A stretch of DNA of 64,000 bases from Neobittarella massiliensis (ex Bilen et al. 2018) (GTDB lineage Bacteria > Bacillota > Clostridia > Oscillospirales > Ruminococcaceae), in the NCBI RefSeq assembly GCF_900289145.1, contig NZ_OKQO01000004.1, forward strand, positions 1 to 64,000. The letters run 5' to 3'. This document shows, one piece after another, positions 53,746-62,620 of the stretch. The notes beneath the pieces were generated by a model, which had not been told where the DNA came from, ran no database searches, and worked only from the letters and a program-made list of their open reading frames with translations. The translations under genes were made by a program, and so were the position numbers. The first letter of the stretch is position 1, and every line of letters begins with the position of its first letter.

Positions 53746-55107
53746 TCAGTGCATCAGCAGCTGCAGCAGTCCCAACTTGTGCCGGTAGGGGGGATAGCGA
53801 AACGGGATATCCAGCCAGCAGCCCTTTTGCACCACAGCTTTATAGTGGCTAAAGGTGTCAAAGCCGGCCCTGCCGTGATACTGGCCCATGCCGCTGGCCC
53901 CCACTCCGCCAAAGGGCAATAAAGGGCTGGTCAGGTGGATGATGGTGTCGTTTACACAGCCGCCGCCAAACGGGCACGCAGCCAGCACCCGGCGGCGTAC
54001 ATCGCGGTGGCGGGTAAACAGGTACAGCGCCAGCGGCTTGGGGTAACGCCTGGTAAAGCTAATGGCATCATCCAGTGTGTCGAATACCTGCACCGGCAGG
54101 ATCGGGCCAAATATCTCGTCCTCCATGGTGGGGGACGATTCGGTGGCCCGCACCAGCGTGGGGGCGATCTTCAAAGCTGCCCGGTCGCAGTCACCGCCCA
54201 GCAGTACCTCTTCTTTTAACAGGTAACCGGCCAGCCGGTCAAAATGGCGGGCGTTGACCACGCGCGCCAGATCTGGGCTGTGCAGCGGATCAGACCCGTA
54301 AAAGCGCTCGATAGCTCGCGCGACCTCATGCAGCAGTCGGGGCAGGACCTGGCGCTGCACCAGCAGGTAATCGGGGGCCACACAGGTCTGCCCTGCGTTT
54401 ATAAACTTGCCCCACACGATGCGCCGTGCCGCCAGCGGGATGTCTGCCGACTTCTCCACGATGCAGGGCGATTTGCCCCCCAGCTCCAGCGTCACCGGGG
54501 TCAGGTGCCGGCTGGCTTTCTCCATTACCAGCTTGCCCACCCGGGTACTGCCGGTAAAAAAGATGTGGTCAAAAGGCAGGTCTAAAAGTGCCTGGGTCTC
54601 CTCCACACCGCCGCATACCACCTGCACCCAGCCGGCGGGTAGGCAGTCTGCCAGCAGTTTTTTTAGAGCGCGGGCGGTGTGTGGCGCATACTCAGAGGGC
54701 TTGACCACGGCACAGTTGCCGGCGGCAATGGCCGCCACCAGCGGCTGCAGCGCCAGCAGCAGCGGGTAGTTCCAGGGGGCGATGATCAGCACCGTGCCCA
54801 GCGGTTCAGGCGTCACGCAGCTCTTAGAGGGGTAGTGCAGAAGCGGCATGGGCTGTGGCTGCGGTGCCGCCCACTGCCGCATGTTTTTTACGGTGTGCCC
54901 AATATCCTGCAGCAGCAGGCCCAACTCGGTCTCGTAGCTCTCAAAGGGGCTCTTGCCCAGATCCAGTTGCAGTGCGCCCAACAGCCCCTTTTTGTGCTTT
55001 TGCAGGGCAGCGTATAAATGGCCCAGGGCCCGACGGCGCTCCGAGAGGCGGCGGGTGGTGCCGGTATCGTAAAAGTTGTGTGCAGCGGTGAGAATTTCGG
55101 TGTGCAT
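53746..55107 (-). CDS. Aldehyde dehydrogenase (NAD(P)+-dependent, class 3-like)
   Basis: The 453-residue enzyme oxidises aldehydes to acids. Motifs are IIAPWNYPLLLALQPLVAAIAAGNCAVVKPSE, FTGSTRVGK (cofactor), catalytic Glu in LELGGKSP and catalytic Cys in NAGQTCVAPDY. The start is set at the ATG at 55107 (MHTEIL) because ggggagg is 6 nt upstream; a longer frame lacks a site. It resembles the class 3 group acting on medium- or long-chain aldehydes, so substrate choice is an inference. It is a monocistronic unit. Confidence 0.92.
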   Translation of the reverse strand: MHTEILTAAHNFYDTGTTRRLSERRRALGHLYAALQKHKKGLLGALQLDLGKSPFESYETELGLLLQDIGHTVKNMRQWAAPQPQPMPLLHYPSKSCVTPEPLGTVLIIAPWNYPLLLALQPLVAAIAAGNCAVVKPSEYAPHTARALKKLLADCLPAGWVQVVCGGVEETQALLDLPFDHIFFTGSTRVGKLVMEKASRHLTPVTLELGGKSPCIVEKSADIPLAARRIVWGKFINAGQTCVAPDYLLVQRQVLPRLLHEVARAIERFYGSDPLHSPDLARVVNARHFDRLAGYLLKEEVLLGGDCDRAALKIAPTLVRATESSPTMEDEIFGPILPVQVFDTLDDAISFTRRYPKPLALYLFTRHRDVRRRVLAACPFGGGCVNDTIIHLTSPLLPFGGVGASGMGQYHGRAGFDTFSHYKAVVQKGCWLDIPFRYPPYRHKLGLLQLLMH

Positions 55108-55264
55108 GGCGGACCTCCCCAACAGTGTTCCTTTACAGGCATTGTACCACGTTTGCCCCAAACAGCCTAACGAAAAACAGCGAAAGGCGGGCCTGTACCG
55201 GTAAAAAATACGCCTGTTTACAGGATAACTGTCTATAATTCACAATTTCGTTACAAACTGGCTG

Positions 55265-55293
55265 TTGCAAATTACTATAGAGACGCGTATAAT
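55265..55293 (+). promoter_or_regulatory. Promoter of the MarR-exporter operon
   Basis: TTGCAA (55265-55270), a 17-nt spacer and a perfect TATAAT (55288-55293), 147 nt upstream of the MarR start. The rest of the 55108-55439 gap has no gene. AT-rich half-sites around 55300-55325 (ttaataatttataaggttaac) could bind the regulator. Confidence 0.7.
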
Positions 55294-55439
55294 AAGGTGC
55301 ATTAATAATTTATAAGGTTAACTATTTGTGTGAGACAGCGGCAGTAAAAAGATCCGCTTTGCCGCCGCCAGTGACGTCCAAAAAATGCTGTGCAGGGCTA
55401 TTGTCTGTGCGGCAGACCAATTTTTTCAGGGGGGGTATT

Positions 55440-55913
55440 ATGGACAGGGACCAGGAGCAGGCGCGCCGCTTTTTAGAGTGGGGCTGTTCACTGGGAGCCA
55501 GGCGCCTGCGCAGATCGCCAACCGGCGGCCTGTTTCACGGCGAGATGGCAGTGATGATGCACCTGTATAACGCCGATCAGCAGGGCATACAGGGGGTCAC
55601 TCCGTCACAGCTGGCCAAAAAACTAGAAGTCAGCCGGGCCTCGGTGACGACTACCCTCAACGGGCTGGAGGCCAAAGGCTTTTTACAGCGCACCGTCAGC
55701 CCCAGCGACCGCCGCCGGGCAGTGATCACCGTCACCGATCAGGGCCGTCAAATGATCGCCGGGCGCGTCCAGCACGCGCTCGACAGCTTGGCCTATGTGG
55801 CCAAACAGATGGGGGAGCAGCAGTTCGACGAGATGCTGCGCCTGTGTCAGTTGGCCGTTGGCTACATGCGCGACTACCACCAATTACAGCACGAAACAGA
55901 TAAGGGGGAGTAG
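55440..55913 (+). CDS. MarR-family transcriptional regulator
   Basis: In 157 residues, a winged helix, GVTPSQLAKKLEVSRASVTTTLNGLEAKGFLQRTVSPSDRRRAVITVT, lies at about 55-105 between two helical dimer segments. The start at ATG 55440 is directly behind cagggggggtatt; the longer upstream frame is unsupported. It precedes a two-gene ABC exporter by 5 nt, so it probably represses its own operon and senses the exported compound. Confidence 0.9.
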   Translation: MDRDQEQARRFLEWGCSLGARRLRRSPTGGLFHGEMAVMMHLYNADQQGIQGVTPSQLAKKLEVSRASVTTTLNGLEAKGFLQRTVSPSDRRRAVITVTDQGRQMIAGRVQHALDSLAYVAKQMGEQQFDEMLRLCQLAVGYMRDYHQLQHETDKGE

Positions 55914-55918
55914 AAAAC

Positions 55919-57649
55919 GTGTTAAAACTCAAAAAATACGTCAAGTACTACCTGTGGCAGATCGCAGCGGTATTTATACTGCTGTACTTTCAGGCCCAGG
56001 CGGATCTGGCACTGCCAGACTACATGTCCGATATCATCAATAACGGTATTGCCGTAGGCGACCTCGATTACATCCTGCCCGCCGGCCTCAAGATGTTGGG
56101 AGTGGCCCTCATCGGCACGGTGTGCACCGTGGCGGTGGGCTTTTTGGCCGCCCGCATCGCCGCCGGTATCTCGATGCGTCTGCGCGACGATGTGTTCGAA
56201 AAGGTCGAGAGCTTTTCTCTGACCGAGTTCGATCACTTCGGCGCCTCTTCGCTCATCACCCGCACCACCAACGACATCCAACAGGTGCAGATGGTGGTGG
56301 TGATGATGCTCCGCTTTGTATTCTACGCCCCCATCGTTGGGGTGGGCGGCGTCATCCGCGCGGTGGGCAAAAGCGGCTCGATGTCCTGGCTCATCGCCGT
56401 GGCGGTGGTCATGATATTGACCCTCATCATCGTGCTGTTTGCGCTGGCAATGCCCAAATTCAAAATGGTCCAGAAGCTGGTAGACCGCCTCAACCGGGTC
56501 ACCCGCGAGTCGCTGGTGGGCATGCTGGTCATCCGCGCTTTCGGCAACGAGGCCCACGAGGAACAGCGCTTTGACGACGCCAACAACGATCTCACCAAGA
56601 CCAACCTCTTTGTAAACCGCATGATCACCCTGATGATGCCGGCCATGATGTTGGTGATGAACCTGCTGACGGTGGCCATCGTGTGGGTGGGCTCTTACTT
56701 TATCGATGCCGGTACACTGCAGATCGGTGACATGATGGCCTTTATCCAGTACGCCATGCAGATCATCATGGCGTTCCTCATGGTCTCTATGGCCTTCGTC
56801 ATGATCCCCCGGGCCAGTGTCTCGGCCCAGCGCGTGTTCGACGTGTTGGAGTGCGAACCGGCTATTAAAGACCCCAAAACGCCGCAGGCCCCCAAAGCCG
56901 ACCAGACTGGTGTAGTGGAGTTTAAAGACGTGAGCTTTGCCTACCCCGGCGCCGACGAAAACGTCATCCACAACGTCTCTTTTACCGCCCTGCCCGGCCA
57001 GGCCACCGCCTTTATCGGCTCAACCGGCAGCGGCAAGAGCACGCTCATCAACCTCATCCCCCGCTTTTACGATGTCTCGCAGGGGCAGATATTGGTCGAC
57101 GGCATCGACGTGCGGCAGATGAGTCAGCACGACCTGCACCAGAAGATCGGCCTGGTGCCGCAAAAAGGTATCCTCTTTACCGGCAGCATCGCCGACAACC
57201 TGCGCTTTGGCGACCCCGAGGCTGAGCAGGACGCCCTGGAGGAGGCCGCCCAGATCGCCCAGGCCACCGAGTTTATCGACGAGAAGCCCGAGCGCTTCGA
57301 GACCGAGGTCTCCCAGGGCGGTACCAACGTGTCCGGCGGCCAAAAACAGCGCTTGGCTATCGCCCGGGCACTGGTCAAAAAGCCCGAGATCTACATTTTT
57401 GACGACAGCTTTTCGGCCCTCGACTTTAAGACCGACGCCGCTCTGCGCCGCGCCCTAAAACCCAAGACCAAAAATTCTACCGTGCTCATCGTGGCCCAGC
57501 GCATCTCCACCATCATGCACGCCGAGCAGATCGTGGTCATGGACGACGGCGAGGTGGCCGGTATCGGCACCCATCAAGAGCTGATGGAAAACTGTGAGGT
57601 CTACCGCGAGATCGCCCAGTCCCAGCTGTCAAAGGAGGAATTAGCATGA
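55919..57649 (+). CDS. Heterodimeric ABC exporter, subunit A (degenerate ATP site)
   Basis: The 576-residue half-transporter has six membrane helices (about 15-310) and an ATPase domain. The ATPase shows Walker A GSTGSGKSTLI and signature VSGGQKQRLAIARAL. The residue after the Walker B Asp is Asp, not Glu (IFDDSFSALD), and the H-loop reads VAQR with Gln instead of His. These changes mark the degenerate partner of heterodimeric exporters such as TM287/288 and BmrCD. GTG start behind aagggggag. The TGA overlaps the next ATG. Confidence 0.93.
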   Translation: MLKLKKYVKYYLWQIAAVFILLYFQAQADLALPDYMSDIINNGIAVGDLDYILPAGLKMLGVALIGTVCTVAVGFLAARIAAGISMRLRDDVFEKVESFSLTEFDHFGASSLITRTTNDIQQVQMVVVMMLRFVFYAPIVGVGGVIRAVGKSGSMSWLIAVAVVMILTLIIVLFALAMPKFKMVQKLVDRLNRVTRESLVGMLVIRAFGNEAHEEQRFDDANNDLTKTNLFVNRMITLMMPAMMLVMNLLTVAIVWVGSYFIDAGTLQIGDMMAFIQYAMQIIMAFLMVSMAFVMIPRASVSAQRVFDVLECEPAIKDPKTPQAPKADQTGVVEFKDVSFAYPGADENVIHNVSFTALPGQATAFIGSTGSGKSTLINLIPRFYDVSQGQILVDGIDVRQMSQHDLHQKIGLVPQKGILFTGSIADNLRFGDPEAEQDALEEAAQIAQATEFIDEKPERFETEVSQGGTNVSGGQKQRLAIARALVKKPEIYIFDDSFSALDFKTDAALRRALKPKTKNSTVLIVAQRISTIMHAEQIVVMDDGEVAGIGTHQELMENCEVYREIAQSQLSKEELA

Positions 57650-59661
57650 GCGCCGCCCAGAAACGCCGCCATGGGCCCATGGGGGGCGGCGGCATAAAAC
57701 CGGCCGGAGAAAAGGCCAAAAACTTTAAGGGCACCATGAGCCAGCTCATCGGCTACATGCGGCCCTACTATGCCAAGATTATTCTGGTGTTCGTCTTTGC
57801 CATCGCCAGCACGGTGTTCGTGGTCACCGGCCCTAAAATATTGGGCCGCGCTACCGACAAGATCGTCGACGGCTATGTACAGCGCACCGCCTATAACCAG
57901 TTTATGGACAATATGCCCGACGGGTTCAAAGCTCCGGCCGGTATGACGGTGGGGGACCTGATGGAGCAGATGCCCGCCGAGGCCCGCGCTCAGATCGAGG
58001 AGAAGATCCCCAAAAATAACCTGAAAAAGGTAAAGGACCTCGACCTCTCGCAAAAACCCACTATGGATTTTGACGGTCTCACCCAGATCCTCTTGTGGTT
58101 GGTCGCCCTGTACGCAGTCAGCGCCGGCTTCTCCTATATCCAGGGCTTTATCATGACTGGCGTCTCGCAGCGGGTCAGCTACAACCTGCGCCGCGATATC
58201 TCGCAAAAGATCAACCGCTTACCGCTGGCCTATTTCGACCGGGTCTCTCACGGCGAGGTGCTCAGCCGGGTGACCAACGATGTAGATACGGTGTCGCAAA
58301 CACTCAACCAGTCCCTAACCCAAATGATCACCTCGGTGGCCACTGTGCTGGGTGTACTGTATATGATGCTCTCGATCTCGGTGTGGATGACACTGGTGGC
58401 GCTGGTCATTCTGCCCATCTCCATCGGCCTTATCATGCTGGTGGTGCGGGTATCGCAAAAGCACTTCCAAAATCAGCAGCGCTTTTTGGGTGAGGTCAAC
58501 GGCCATATCGAGGAGATGTACTCCGGCCACAATGTCATCAAGGCCTATAATCGCGAGCAGATCGCCGTCGATCAGTTTAAGACCATCAACAAAAAGCTGC
58601 ACGGTTCCGCCTGGAAGAGCCAGTTCCTCTCTGGCCTGATGATGCCCATCATGAACTTTGTGGGCAACCTGGGCTATGTGGGCATCTGCGTGCTGGGCGG
58701 CTGGATGGCTGTCAACGGGCAGATCAGCATCGGTAATATCCAGTCGTTCATCCAGTATTTGCGCCAGTTCAACCAGCCCATCGCCCAAATGGCCTCCATC
58801 GCCAACGTGCTGCAGTCCACCGCGGCCGCAGCCGAGCGGGTGTTCGAGTTCCTGGCCGAGAGTGAGGAGGAGCCCGACGGCGACAAACTGTCGGCCCCCG
58901 CACAGGTGCAGGGTTCGGTCACTTTCCAAGATGTCTCGTTTGGCTACCGCCCCGACGACCTGATCATCAAAAACTTCTCCTGCGATGTGAAACCCGGCCA
59001 GCGCATCGCCATCGTCGGCCCCACCGGTGCCGGTAAGACTACCATCGTCAAACTGCTCATGCGCTTTTACGATGTGAGTGCGGGCTCTATCCTGGTCGAT
59101 GGGGTCAACATCAAAGATATGAAGCGCCACGATCTGCGCGATATGTTCGGCATGGTGTTGCAGGATACCTGGCTGTATGGCGGGTCTATCAAAGAGAATA
59201 TCCGTTACGGTAAGCTGGACGCCACCGACGAAGAGGTATATGCCGCAGGCAAAGCTGCCCATGTGGAGCACTTTGTGAAAACACTGCCCGGCGGGTACGA
59301 TATGGAACTCAACGAGGAAGCCAGCAACATCTCACAGGGTCAAAAGCAGCTGCTCACGATCGCCCGCGCTATGGTCTCTGATCCCAAGATCCTCATTTTA
59401 GACGAGGCCACTTCCTCGGTCGATACCCGCACCGAGGTGCGCATCCAGCGCGCCATGCACAACCTGATGAAGGGACGCACCAGCTTTATCATCGCCCACC
59501 GCCTCTCCACCATCAAGGATGCCGATCTCATCCTGGTGATGAAAGACGGCAACATCATCGAACAGGGCAACCACGACGAGCTCATCGCCCAAGGTGGTTT
59601 CTACAAGACCATGTACAACAGCCAGTTCGAGTCGGATGATGACAGCGTGGCCGCCGACTGA
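57646..59661 (+). CDS. Heterodimeric ABC exporter, subunit B (consensus ATP site)
   Basis: The 671-residue half-transporter has an insertion of about 100 residues in the first extracellular region (PDGFKAPAGMTVGDLMEQ onward), longer than in subunit A. The ATPase has Walker A GPTGAGKTTIV, signature NISQGQKQLLTIARA, Walker B LILDEATSSVD with catalytic Glu, and H-loop IIAHRLST. It supplies Walker B and H-loop residues that subunit A lacks. Likely drug or lipid export under MarR control; the substrate is unknown. Confidence 0.93.
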   Translation: MSAAQKRRHGPMGGGGIKPAGEKAKNFKGTMSQLIGYMRPYYAKIILVFVFAIASTVFVVTGPKILGRATDKIVDGYVQRTAYNQFMDNMPDGFKAPAGMTVGDLMEQMPAEARAQIEEKIPKNNLKKVKDLDLSQKPTMDFDGLTQILLWLVALYAVSAGFSYIQGFIMTGVSQRVSYNLRRDISQKINRLPLAYFDRVSHGEVLSRVTNDVDTVSQTLNQSLTQMITSVATVLGVLYMMLSISVWMTLVALVILPISIGLIMLVVRVSQKHFQNQQRFLGEVNGHIEEMYSGHNVIKAYNREQIAVDQFKTINKKLHGSAWKSQFLSGLMMPIMNFVGNLGYVGICVLGGWMAVNGQISIGNIQSFIQYLRQFNQPIAQMASIANVLQSTAAAAERVFEFLAESEEEPDGDKLSAPAQVQGSVTFQDVSFGYRPDDLIIKNFSCDVKPGQRIAIVGPTGAGKTTIVKLLMRFYDVSAGSILVDGVNIKDMKRHDLRDMFGMVLQDTWLYGGSIKENIRYGKLDATDEEVYAAGKAAHVEHFVKTLPGGYDMELNEEASNISQGQKQLLTIARAMVSDPKILILDEATSSVDTRTEVRIQRAMHNLMKGRTSFIIAHRLSTIKDADLILVMKDGNIIEQGNHDELIAQGGFYKTMYNSQFESDDDSVAAD

Positions 59662-59730
59662 CCGCAAATAGAATGCACCGCGGCTGCCCATATGACCGGC
59701 AAATCGTTTAAACCTTTGTGCGCCACACTT

Positions 59731-59775
59731 AAAAAGAGACCGGGGCCCCACGATAGGGGCGCCCCGGTCTCTTTA
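59731..59775 (+). terminator. Terminator after the ABC exporter
   Basis: A GC-rich stem (aaagagaccgggg/ccccggtctcttt) with an inner ggcccc/ggggc pairing is followed by ATTTC. Confidence 0.8.
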
Positions 59776-59780
59776 TTTCT

Positions 59781-59823
59781 AAAGCCCACCTGCAGCAAAC
59801 TGAGCTGCGGGTGGGCTTTTTTA
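59781..59823. terminator. Second terminator, between the exporter and the convergent Rrf2 gene
   Basis: The stem aaagcccacctgcag/ctgcgggtgggcttt ends in TTTTTT on the plus strand; it also faces the Rrf2 stop at 59852. Confidence 0.8.
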
Positions 59824-59851
59824 GTATGCATCCATACTGGTAAACGGTCTA

Positions 59852-60277
59852 TCACTCGGCAGGCGTTTGCTGGTCGTCGGCCTGCAAGATCTCGGCCAGG
59901 CTGTGGGCCCGCAGTTCGGCGTCAAGCACCTTCTGGATGCGGCACAGCTCGCGGTTGACCATACATTTGCGGTCTCCGGTATTGTTGATACAGTCGTAAC
60001 CATTTTCCACGCACTCATTTAAAAACAAGCTGTCTGAAATAGCCGAGGCGATGTCCAGCAGTGTAGTGTGGTCGGGGTCGCACGACAGTCGGTAACCACC
60101 GCCCTGACCGCGGATCACCGTCACCAACCCTGCCCGGCTCAACTTCTTGAGTATCTTGTAGCCAAACTCGGTGGGGATGCTCTCCTGCTCGCATATCTGC
60201 TTGATGTTGAGCTTTCCGCCACCCGCCAACGCGCGTACCGCCCGAAAAGCGTAATCGATCTCTCTGGTAATAAACAT
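59852..60277 (-). CDS. Rrf2-family transcriptional regulator with Cys triad
   Basis: In 141 residues, the winged helix covers about 1-65 (FITREIDYAFRAVRALAGG, KILKKLSRAGLVTVIRGQGGGYRLS). Behind it lie Cys residues in NECVENGYDC, RKCMVNRELC, a spacing suited to an iron-sulfur cluster as in IscR/NsrR/RsrR-type sensors. It is divergent from a Cys-rich micro-protein gene, and a 29-bp palindrome lies between them. It probably senses redox or Fe-S status (inference from family). Confidence 0.9.
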   Translation of the reverse strand: MFITREIDYAFRAVRALAGGGKLNIKQICEQESIPTEFGYKILKKLSRAGLVTVIRGQGGGYRLSCDPDHTTLLDIASAISDSLFLNECVENGYDCINNTGDRKCMVNRELCRIQKVLDAELRAHSLAEILQADDQQTPAE

Positions 60278-60316
60278 AGTCGCTAAGCCCTCATCCTTTT
60301 CTCCTTGGTTATTTTT

Positions 60317-60345
60317 ATCATATCAAAAAACAGAGTACAGGTCAA
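60317..60345 (-). promoter_or_regulatory. Promoter of the Rrf2 gene
   Basis: On the minus strand: TTGACC (60345-60340), a 17-nt spacer and TATGAT (60322-60317), 40 nt upstream of the start codon. Confidence 0.65.
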
Positions 60346-60367
60346 TTTTTACAGGAGACACTTGTAT

Positions 60368-60396
60368 TTGTACAGGTGACAGGTCACTGTGTACAA
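60368..60396. promoter_or_regulatory. Candidate Rrf2 operator (palindrome)
   Basis: TTGTACA-G-GTGAC, AG, GTCAC-TG-TGTACAA: outer 7-bp and inner 5-bp arms match. It lies upstream of the Rrf2 promoter, in the region shared with the divergent small gene. Confidence 0.55.
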
Positions 60397-60562
60397 CTAT
60401 AGCTGTGTCTACGAACCCAAAACAGGAATTATTTACACAGAAGTCACACAGGATAAAGAAACTCAAATCCATAATACGTATAATATCGAAAAATAAATAC
60501 AATAAGTATAATATAAAGATGGCATTAAAATGCAAAAAAATGGAGTTTCTAAACGTATGTTC

Positions 60563-60591
60563 TTGAGCTGGCTGGATAAATATGTTATACT
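60563..60591 (+). promoter_or_regulatory. Promoter of the Cys-rich micro-protein gene
   Basis: TTGAGC (60563-60568), a 17-nt spacer and TATACT (60586-60591), 33 nt upstream of the start codon. Confidence 0.65.
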
Positions 60592-60624
60592 GCCCCTAAC
60601 ATGACCAGAAAGGAAGTGCCGAAC

Positions 60625-60777
60625 ATGGCCTGTGAGACCAGCAAAAACAAAGACACCTGTCCCTGCACTGAAAAGTGCGAGAACCACGGTCACTGCTGCG
60701 CCTGCATCGCGCTGCACCGGTCCGAAGGTGTCAACGCCCCCGTGACCTGCATGCTGCAGAAGTTCGACAAGAAGTAA
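60625..60777 (+). CDS. Cys-rich 50-residue protein (DUF6485-like)
   Basis: The short protein has eight Cys (3, 12, 14, 18, 24, 25, 27, 42) and several His, in the pattern CPC..KC...GHCCACIALH, which suggests one or two bound metal ions or an Fe-S cluster. It resembles small DUF6485-type proteins of anaerobes. ATG 60625 has aaaggaag about 9 nt upstream; an ATG at 60601 lies before that site. It has its own promoter and a perfect terminator, so it is a real independent gene. Confidence 0.75.
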   Translation: MACETSKNKDTCPCTEKCENHGHCCACIALHRSEGVNAPVTCMLQKFDKK

Positions 60778-60791
60778 ATATTTAACTGGGC

Positions 60792-60831
60792 AAAAAGCGG
60801 CCGGGGACTGATCAGTCCCCGGCCGCTTTTT
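60792..60831. terminator. Perfect palindromic terminator
   Basis: Two 20-nt complementary arms (60792-60811, 60812-60831) have A and T runs at the ends. It serves the Cys-rich gene and may serve the convergent FakA-like gene. Confidence 0.9.
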
Positions 60832-60869
60832 AAACAATATATAAGCCCATGGGTTAAGTAGATGACCGG

Positions 60870-61121
60870 CTATCCCTTTAACCCGCGCGACTGCCGGTCC
60901 ATGTCCTCGATCACGATATCAAAGATCTCGCCCAGCGTGGCACAATAGGCCAACACCAGCCAGGGCTCGTTGGTGTGGTAGTGGATCTTGATCAGATCCT
61001 CATCGCCGGTCGCCAACAGACAGTCTCCCGCAAAGTGGTCCACAAAATAGTCGTGGATGGCGTCCTCGTCCAGTCCCTCGCCTTCGATCAGCAATTGGGT
61101 GTCATATCTATACGTCAACAT
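60870..61121 (-). CDS. Stand-alone FakA/YloV C-terminal-domain-like protein
   Basis: The 83 residues match the C-terminal (DegV/DAK1_2-like) part of FakA/YloV, the fatty acid kinase ATPase: YDTQLLIEGEGLDEDAIHDYF, CLLATGDEDLIKIHYHTNEPWLVL and GEIFDIVIEDM. The DAK-type kinase domain is absent. GAGGAGG stands 8 nt upstream of the ATG, so it is an expressed small gene rather than a fragment. Function unknown; it may bind or regulate a FakA/FakB-type partner (inference). Confidence 0.75.
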   Translation of the reverse strand: MLTYRYDTQLLIEGEGLDEDAIHDYFVDHFAGDCLLATGDEDLIKIHYHTNEPWLVLAYCATLGEIFDIVIEDMDRQSRGLKG

Positions 61122-61478
61122 ATGCTGTGCCTCCTCTAATAGCTCACTTTATACTGCCAGCTTACCACGGGATAAAGTCGCCGTCAACGCACATCGCACC
61201 AGATCATCTGGTGATAAGGCTTTTCTGGGGGACATCGTCTCGCAGCGACTATTTATCTTGTCTATCCACCTGATCAGTGTGCTCCTTAGCGGTAGTTTTC
61301 CCCGAGGGCTACACGCTAAACGGCCGGTAAGCGACGTGTAAGTACCAAAAGAACAGGCGCTTTAGGTGACTTTTGGCAAGTATAATTTGACCGGCTCTCT
61401 ATCTGTCAGGTCGAGCTCGCATTTTGCCAATGGCATCTCAATGTCCCGCAGCCAAAGACACAGCAGTACCGCCTGAAA
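61122..61478. other. Intergenic region without a supported gene
   Basis: Nothing gene-like is seen apart from the upstream region of the FakA-like gene at its left end and a terminator at its right end. Confidence 0.5.
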
Positions 61479-61507
61479 AAATGCCCCGGCCATCAGGCCG
61501 GAGCACG
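61479..61507 (-). terminator. Terminator of the octopine-dehydrogenase-like gene
   Basis: Read on the minus strand, tgctccggcc-tgat-ggccggggca is followed by TTTTTT, 40 nt beyond the stop. Confidence 0.8.
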
Positions 61508-61546
61508 TCCATCAATTTCGGCCGATCCCCACCAGTGCGCTGGGCC

Positions 61547-62605
61547 TTACTGCCGCAGCAGCACCGGTTCGCCGTGAATGCCGTCAAGGCTGGTGATCTG
61601 CCGGCCAGTGCCCTTAAAATCCACATTGTAGAGCATACAGGCCAGGTTGATGGCAGTATCGATATAAGGTGTATCCACATCGATCAGATCGCCCACGCTG
61701 GCGATAGGCACCAGCCCGGTGGGCACATCTTCCCACACATAGCGAGTATCGGTGCTCTTGGGCGCATACACGTCATTGTAAGCGGGGTTATTTTGAATGG
61801 CGTCATACAGGGTGTCGCCGCTGGCGCCGTATACCCGCAACAGCCACTGCATGGCCGTCTCTACCTCTACGCCCATGCGCCGGGCCACCGCTACCCGCTC
61901 CTCGTCGATATGCGAGATAAACGAGGCGACCATCGGCGTGATGGCCTCTTTGTAAAACAAAAACGTCTGCCCCGACTCAATGCGGGTAAAGTTAAATAAG
62001 ATCGGGGTGGGGTGAAAGATCATCCCGATGTTGGTGAGACCGGTATAGAGGATCGAGGGCACCGCCTGCACCGTGGGAAACAGCTGCTGCAGCAGCTCTA
62101 CCGTGCGCTGGGTGCGCTCGGGCTTTAGGCAGGCGAACTTTACGTCTTTTTTGATGGAGTAGATGATGGGATGGTTGATCTCGTGGTTGCGGCAGGTAAA
62201 GATCAGCGTGTCCGTCTCGCCGATGGTCACGTCGGCCGTACAGCCGCTCTCGGCCAAAATATTGGCAAACTCGTACGAGCCAAACGTGCGGCCGGGGTTG
62301 AGCACCACGACTTGTCCATCTTTTAAGTAGGGGGCCATCTGCCGCGCCAGGTGGCGGTGGGCATCGGCCGAAGAGGCGATCATGATCAGCTCGCTGCCGG
62401 CCAGTGCCTGGCCCAGATCATGGGTCACCAGCCCGGCTTTCACCGAGGCGTTTACCACCCCTGAGAGGTAAATATCCGGCTCACGGTTAAAAAAGGCCAC
62501 CTTTTCCGGGTTGCGGGTGTACATTGATACCTGGTGCCCGTGGTGGATCAGGTATCCGGTAAAAGCCGTGCCGCCGTTGCCGCCGCCAATTACAGATATT
62601 TTCAC
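61547..62605 (-). CDS. Octopine/nopaline dehydrogenase-family protein
   Basis: The 352-residue NAD(P)-dependent enzyme has Rossmann loop ISVIGGGNGGTAFTGYL at the N-terminus, VVLNPGRTFGSYEFA and the C-terminal helical domain of the octopine dehydrogenase fold (NIGMIFHPTPILFNFTRIES with the catalytic His). The family makes or cleaves N-(carboxyalkyl) amino acids (opines). It starts 15 nt behind the mutase-E-like gene on the same strand, so both probably act in one pathway. Confidence 0.88.
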   Translation of the reverse strand: MKISVIGGGNGGTAFTGYLIHHGHQVSMYTRNPEKVAFFNREPDIYLSGVVNASVKAGLVTHDLGQALAGSELIMIASSADAHRHLARQMAPYLKDGQVVVLNPGRTFGSYEFANILAESGCTADVTIGETDTLIFTCRNHEINHPIIYSIKKDVKFACLKPERTQRTVELLQQLFPTVQAVPSILYTGLTNIGMIFHPTPILFNFTRIESGQTFLFYKEAITPMVASFISHIDEERVAVARRMGVEVETAMQWLLRVYGASGDTLYDAIQNNPAYNDVYAPKSTDTRYVWEDVPTGLVPIASVGDLIDVDTPYIDTAINLACMLYNVDFKGTGRQITSLDGIHGEPVLLRQ

Positions 62606-62620
62606 AGTTTTTCCTCCCCT

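Noticed and set aside
53586-53852. Plus-strand ORF after trmB with a faintly protein-like start (VAGNTESIPATAAHFYKML)
   Set aside because: It begins within the terminator region, has no ribosome site, and overlaps the 3' end of the aldehyde dehydrogenase gene on the other strand.
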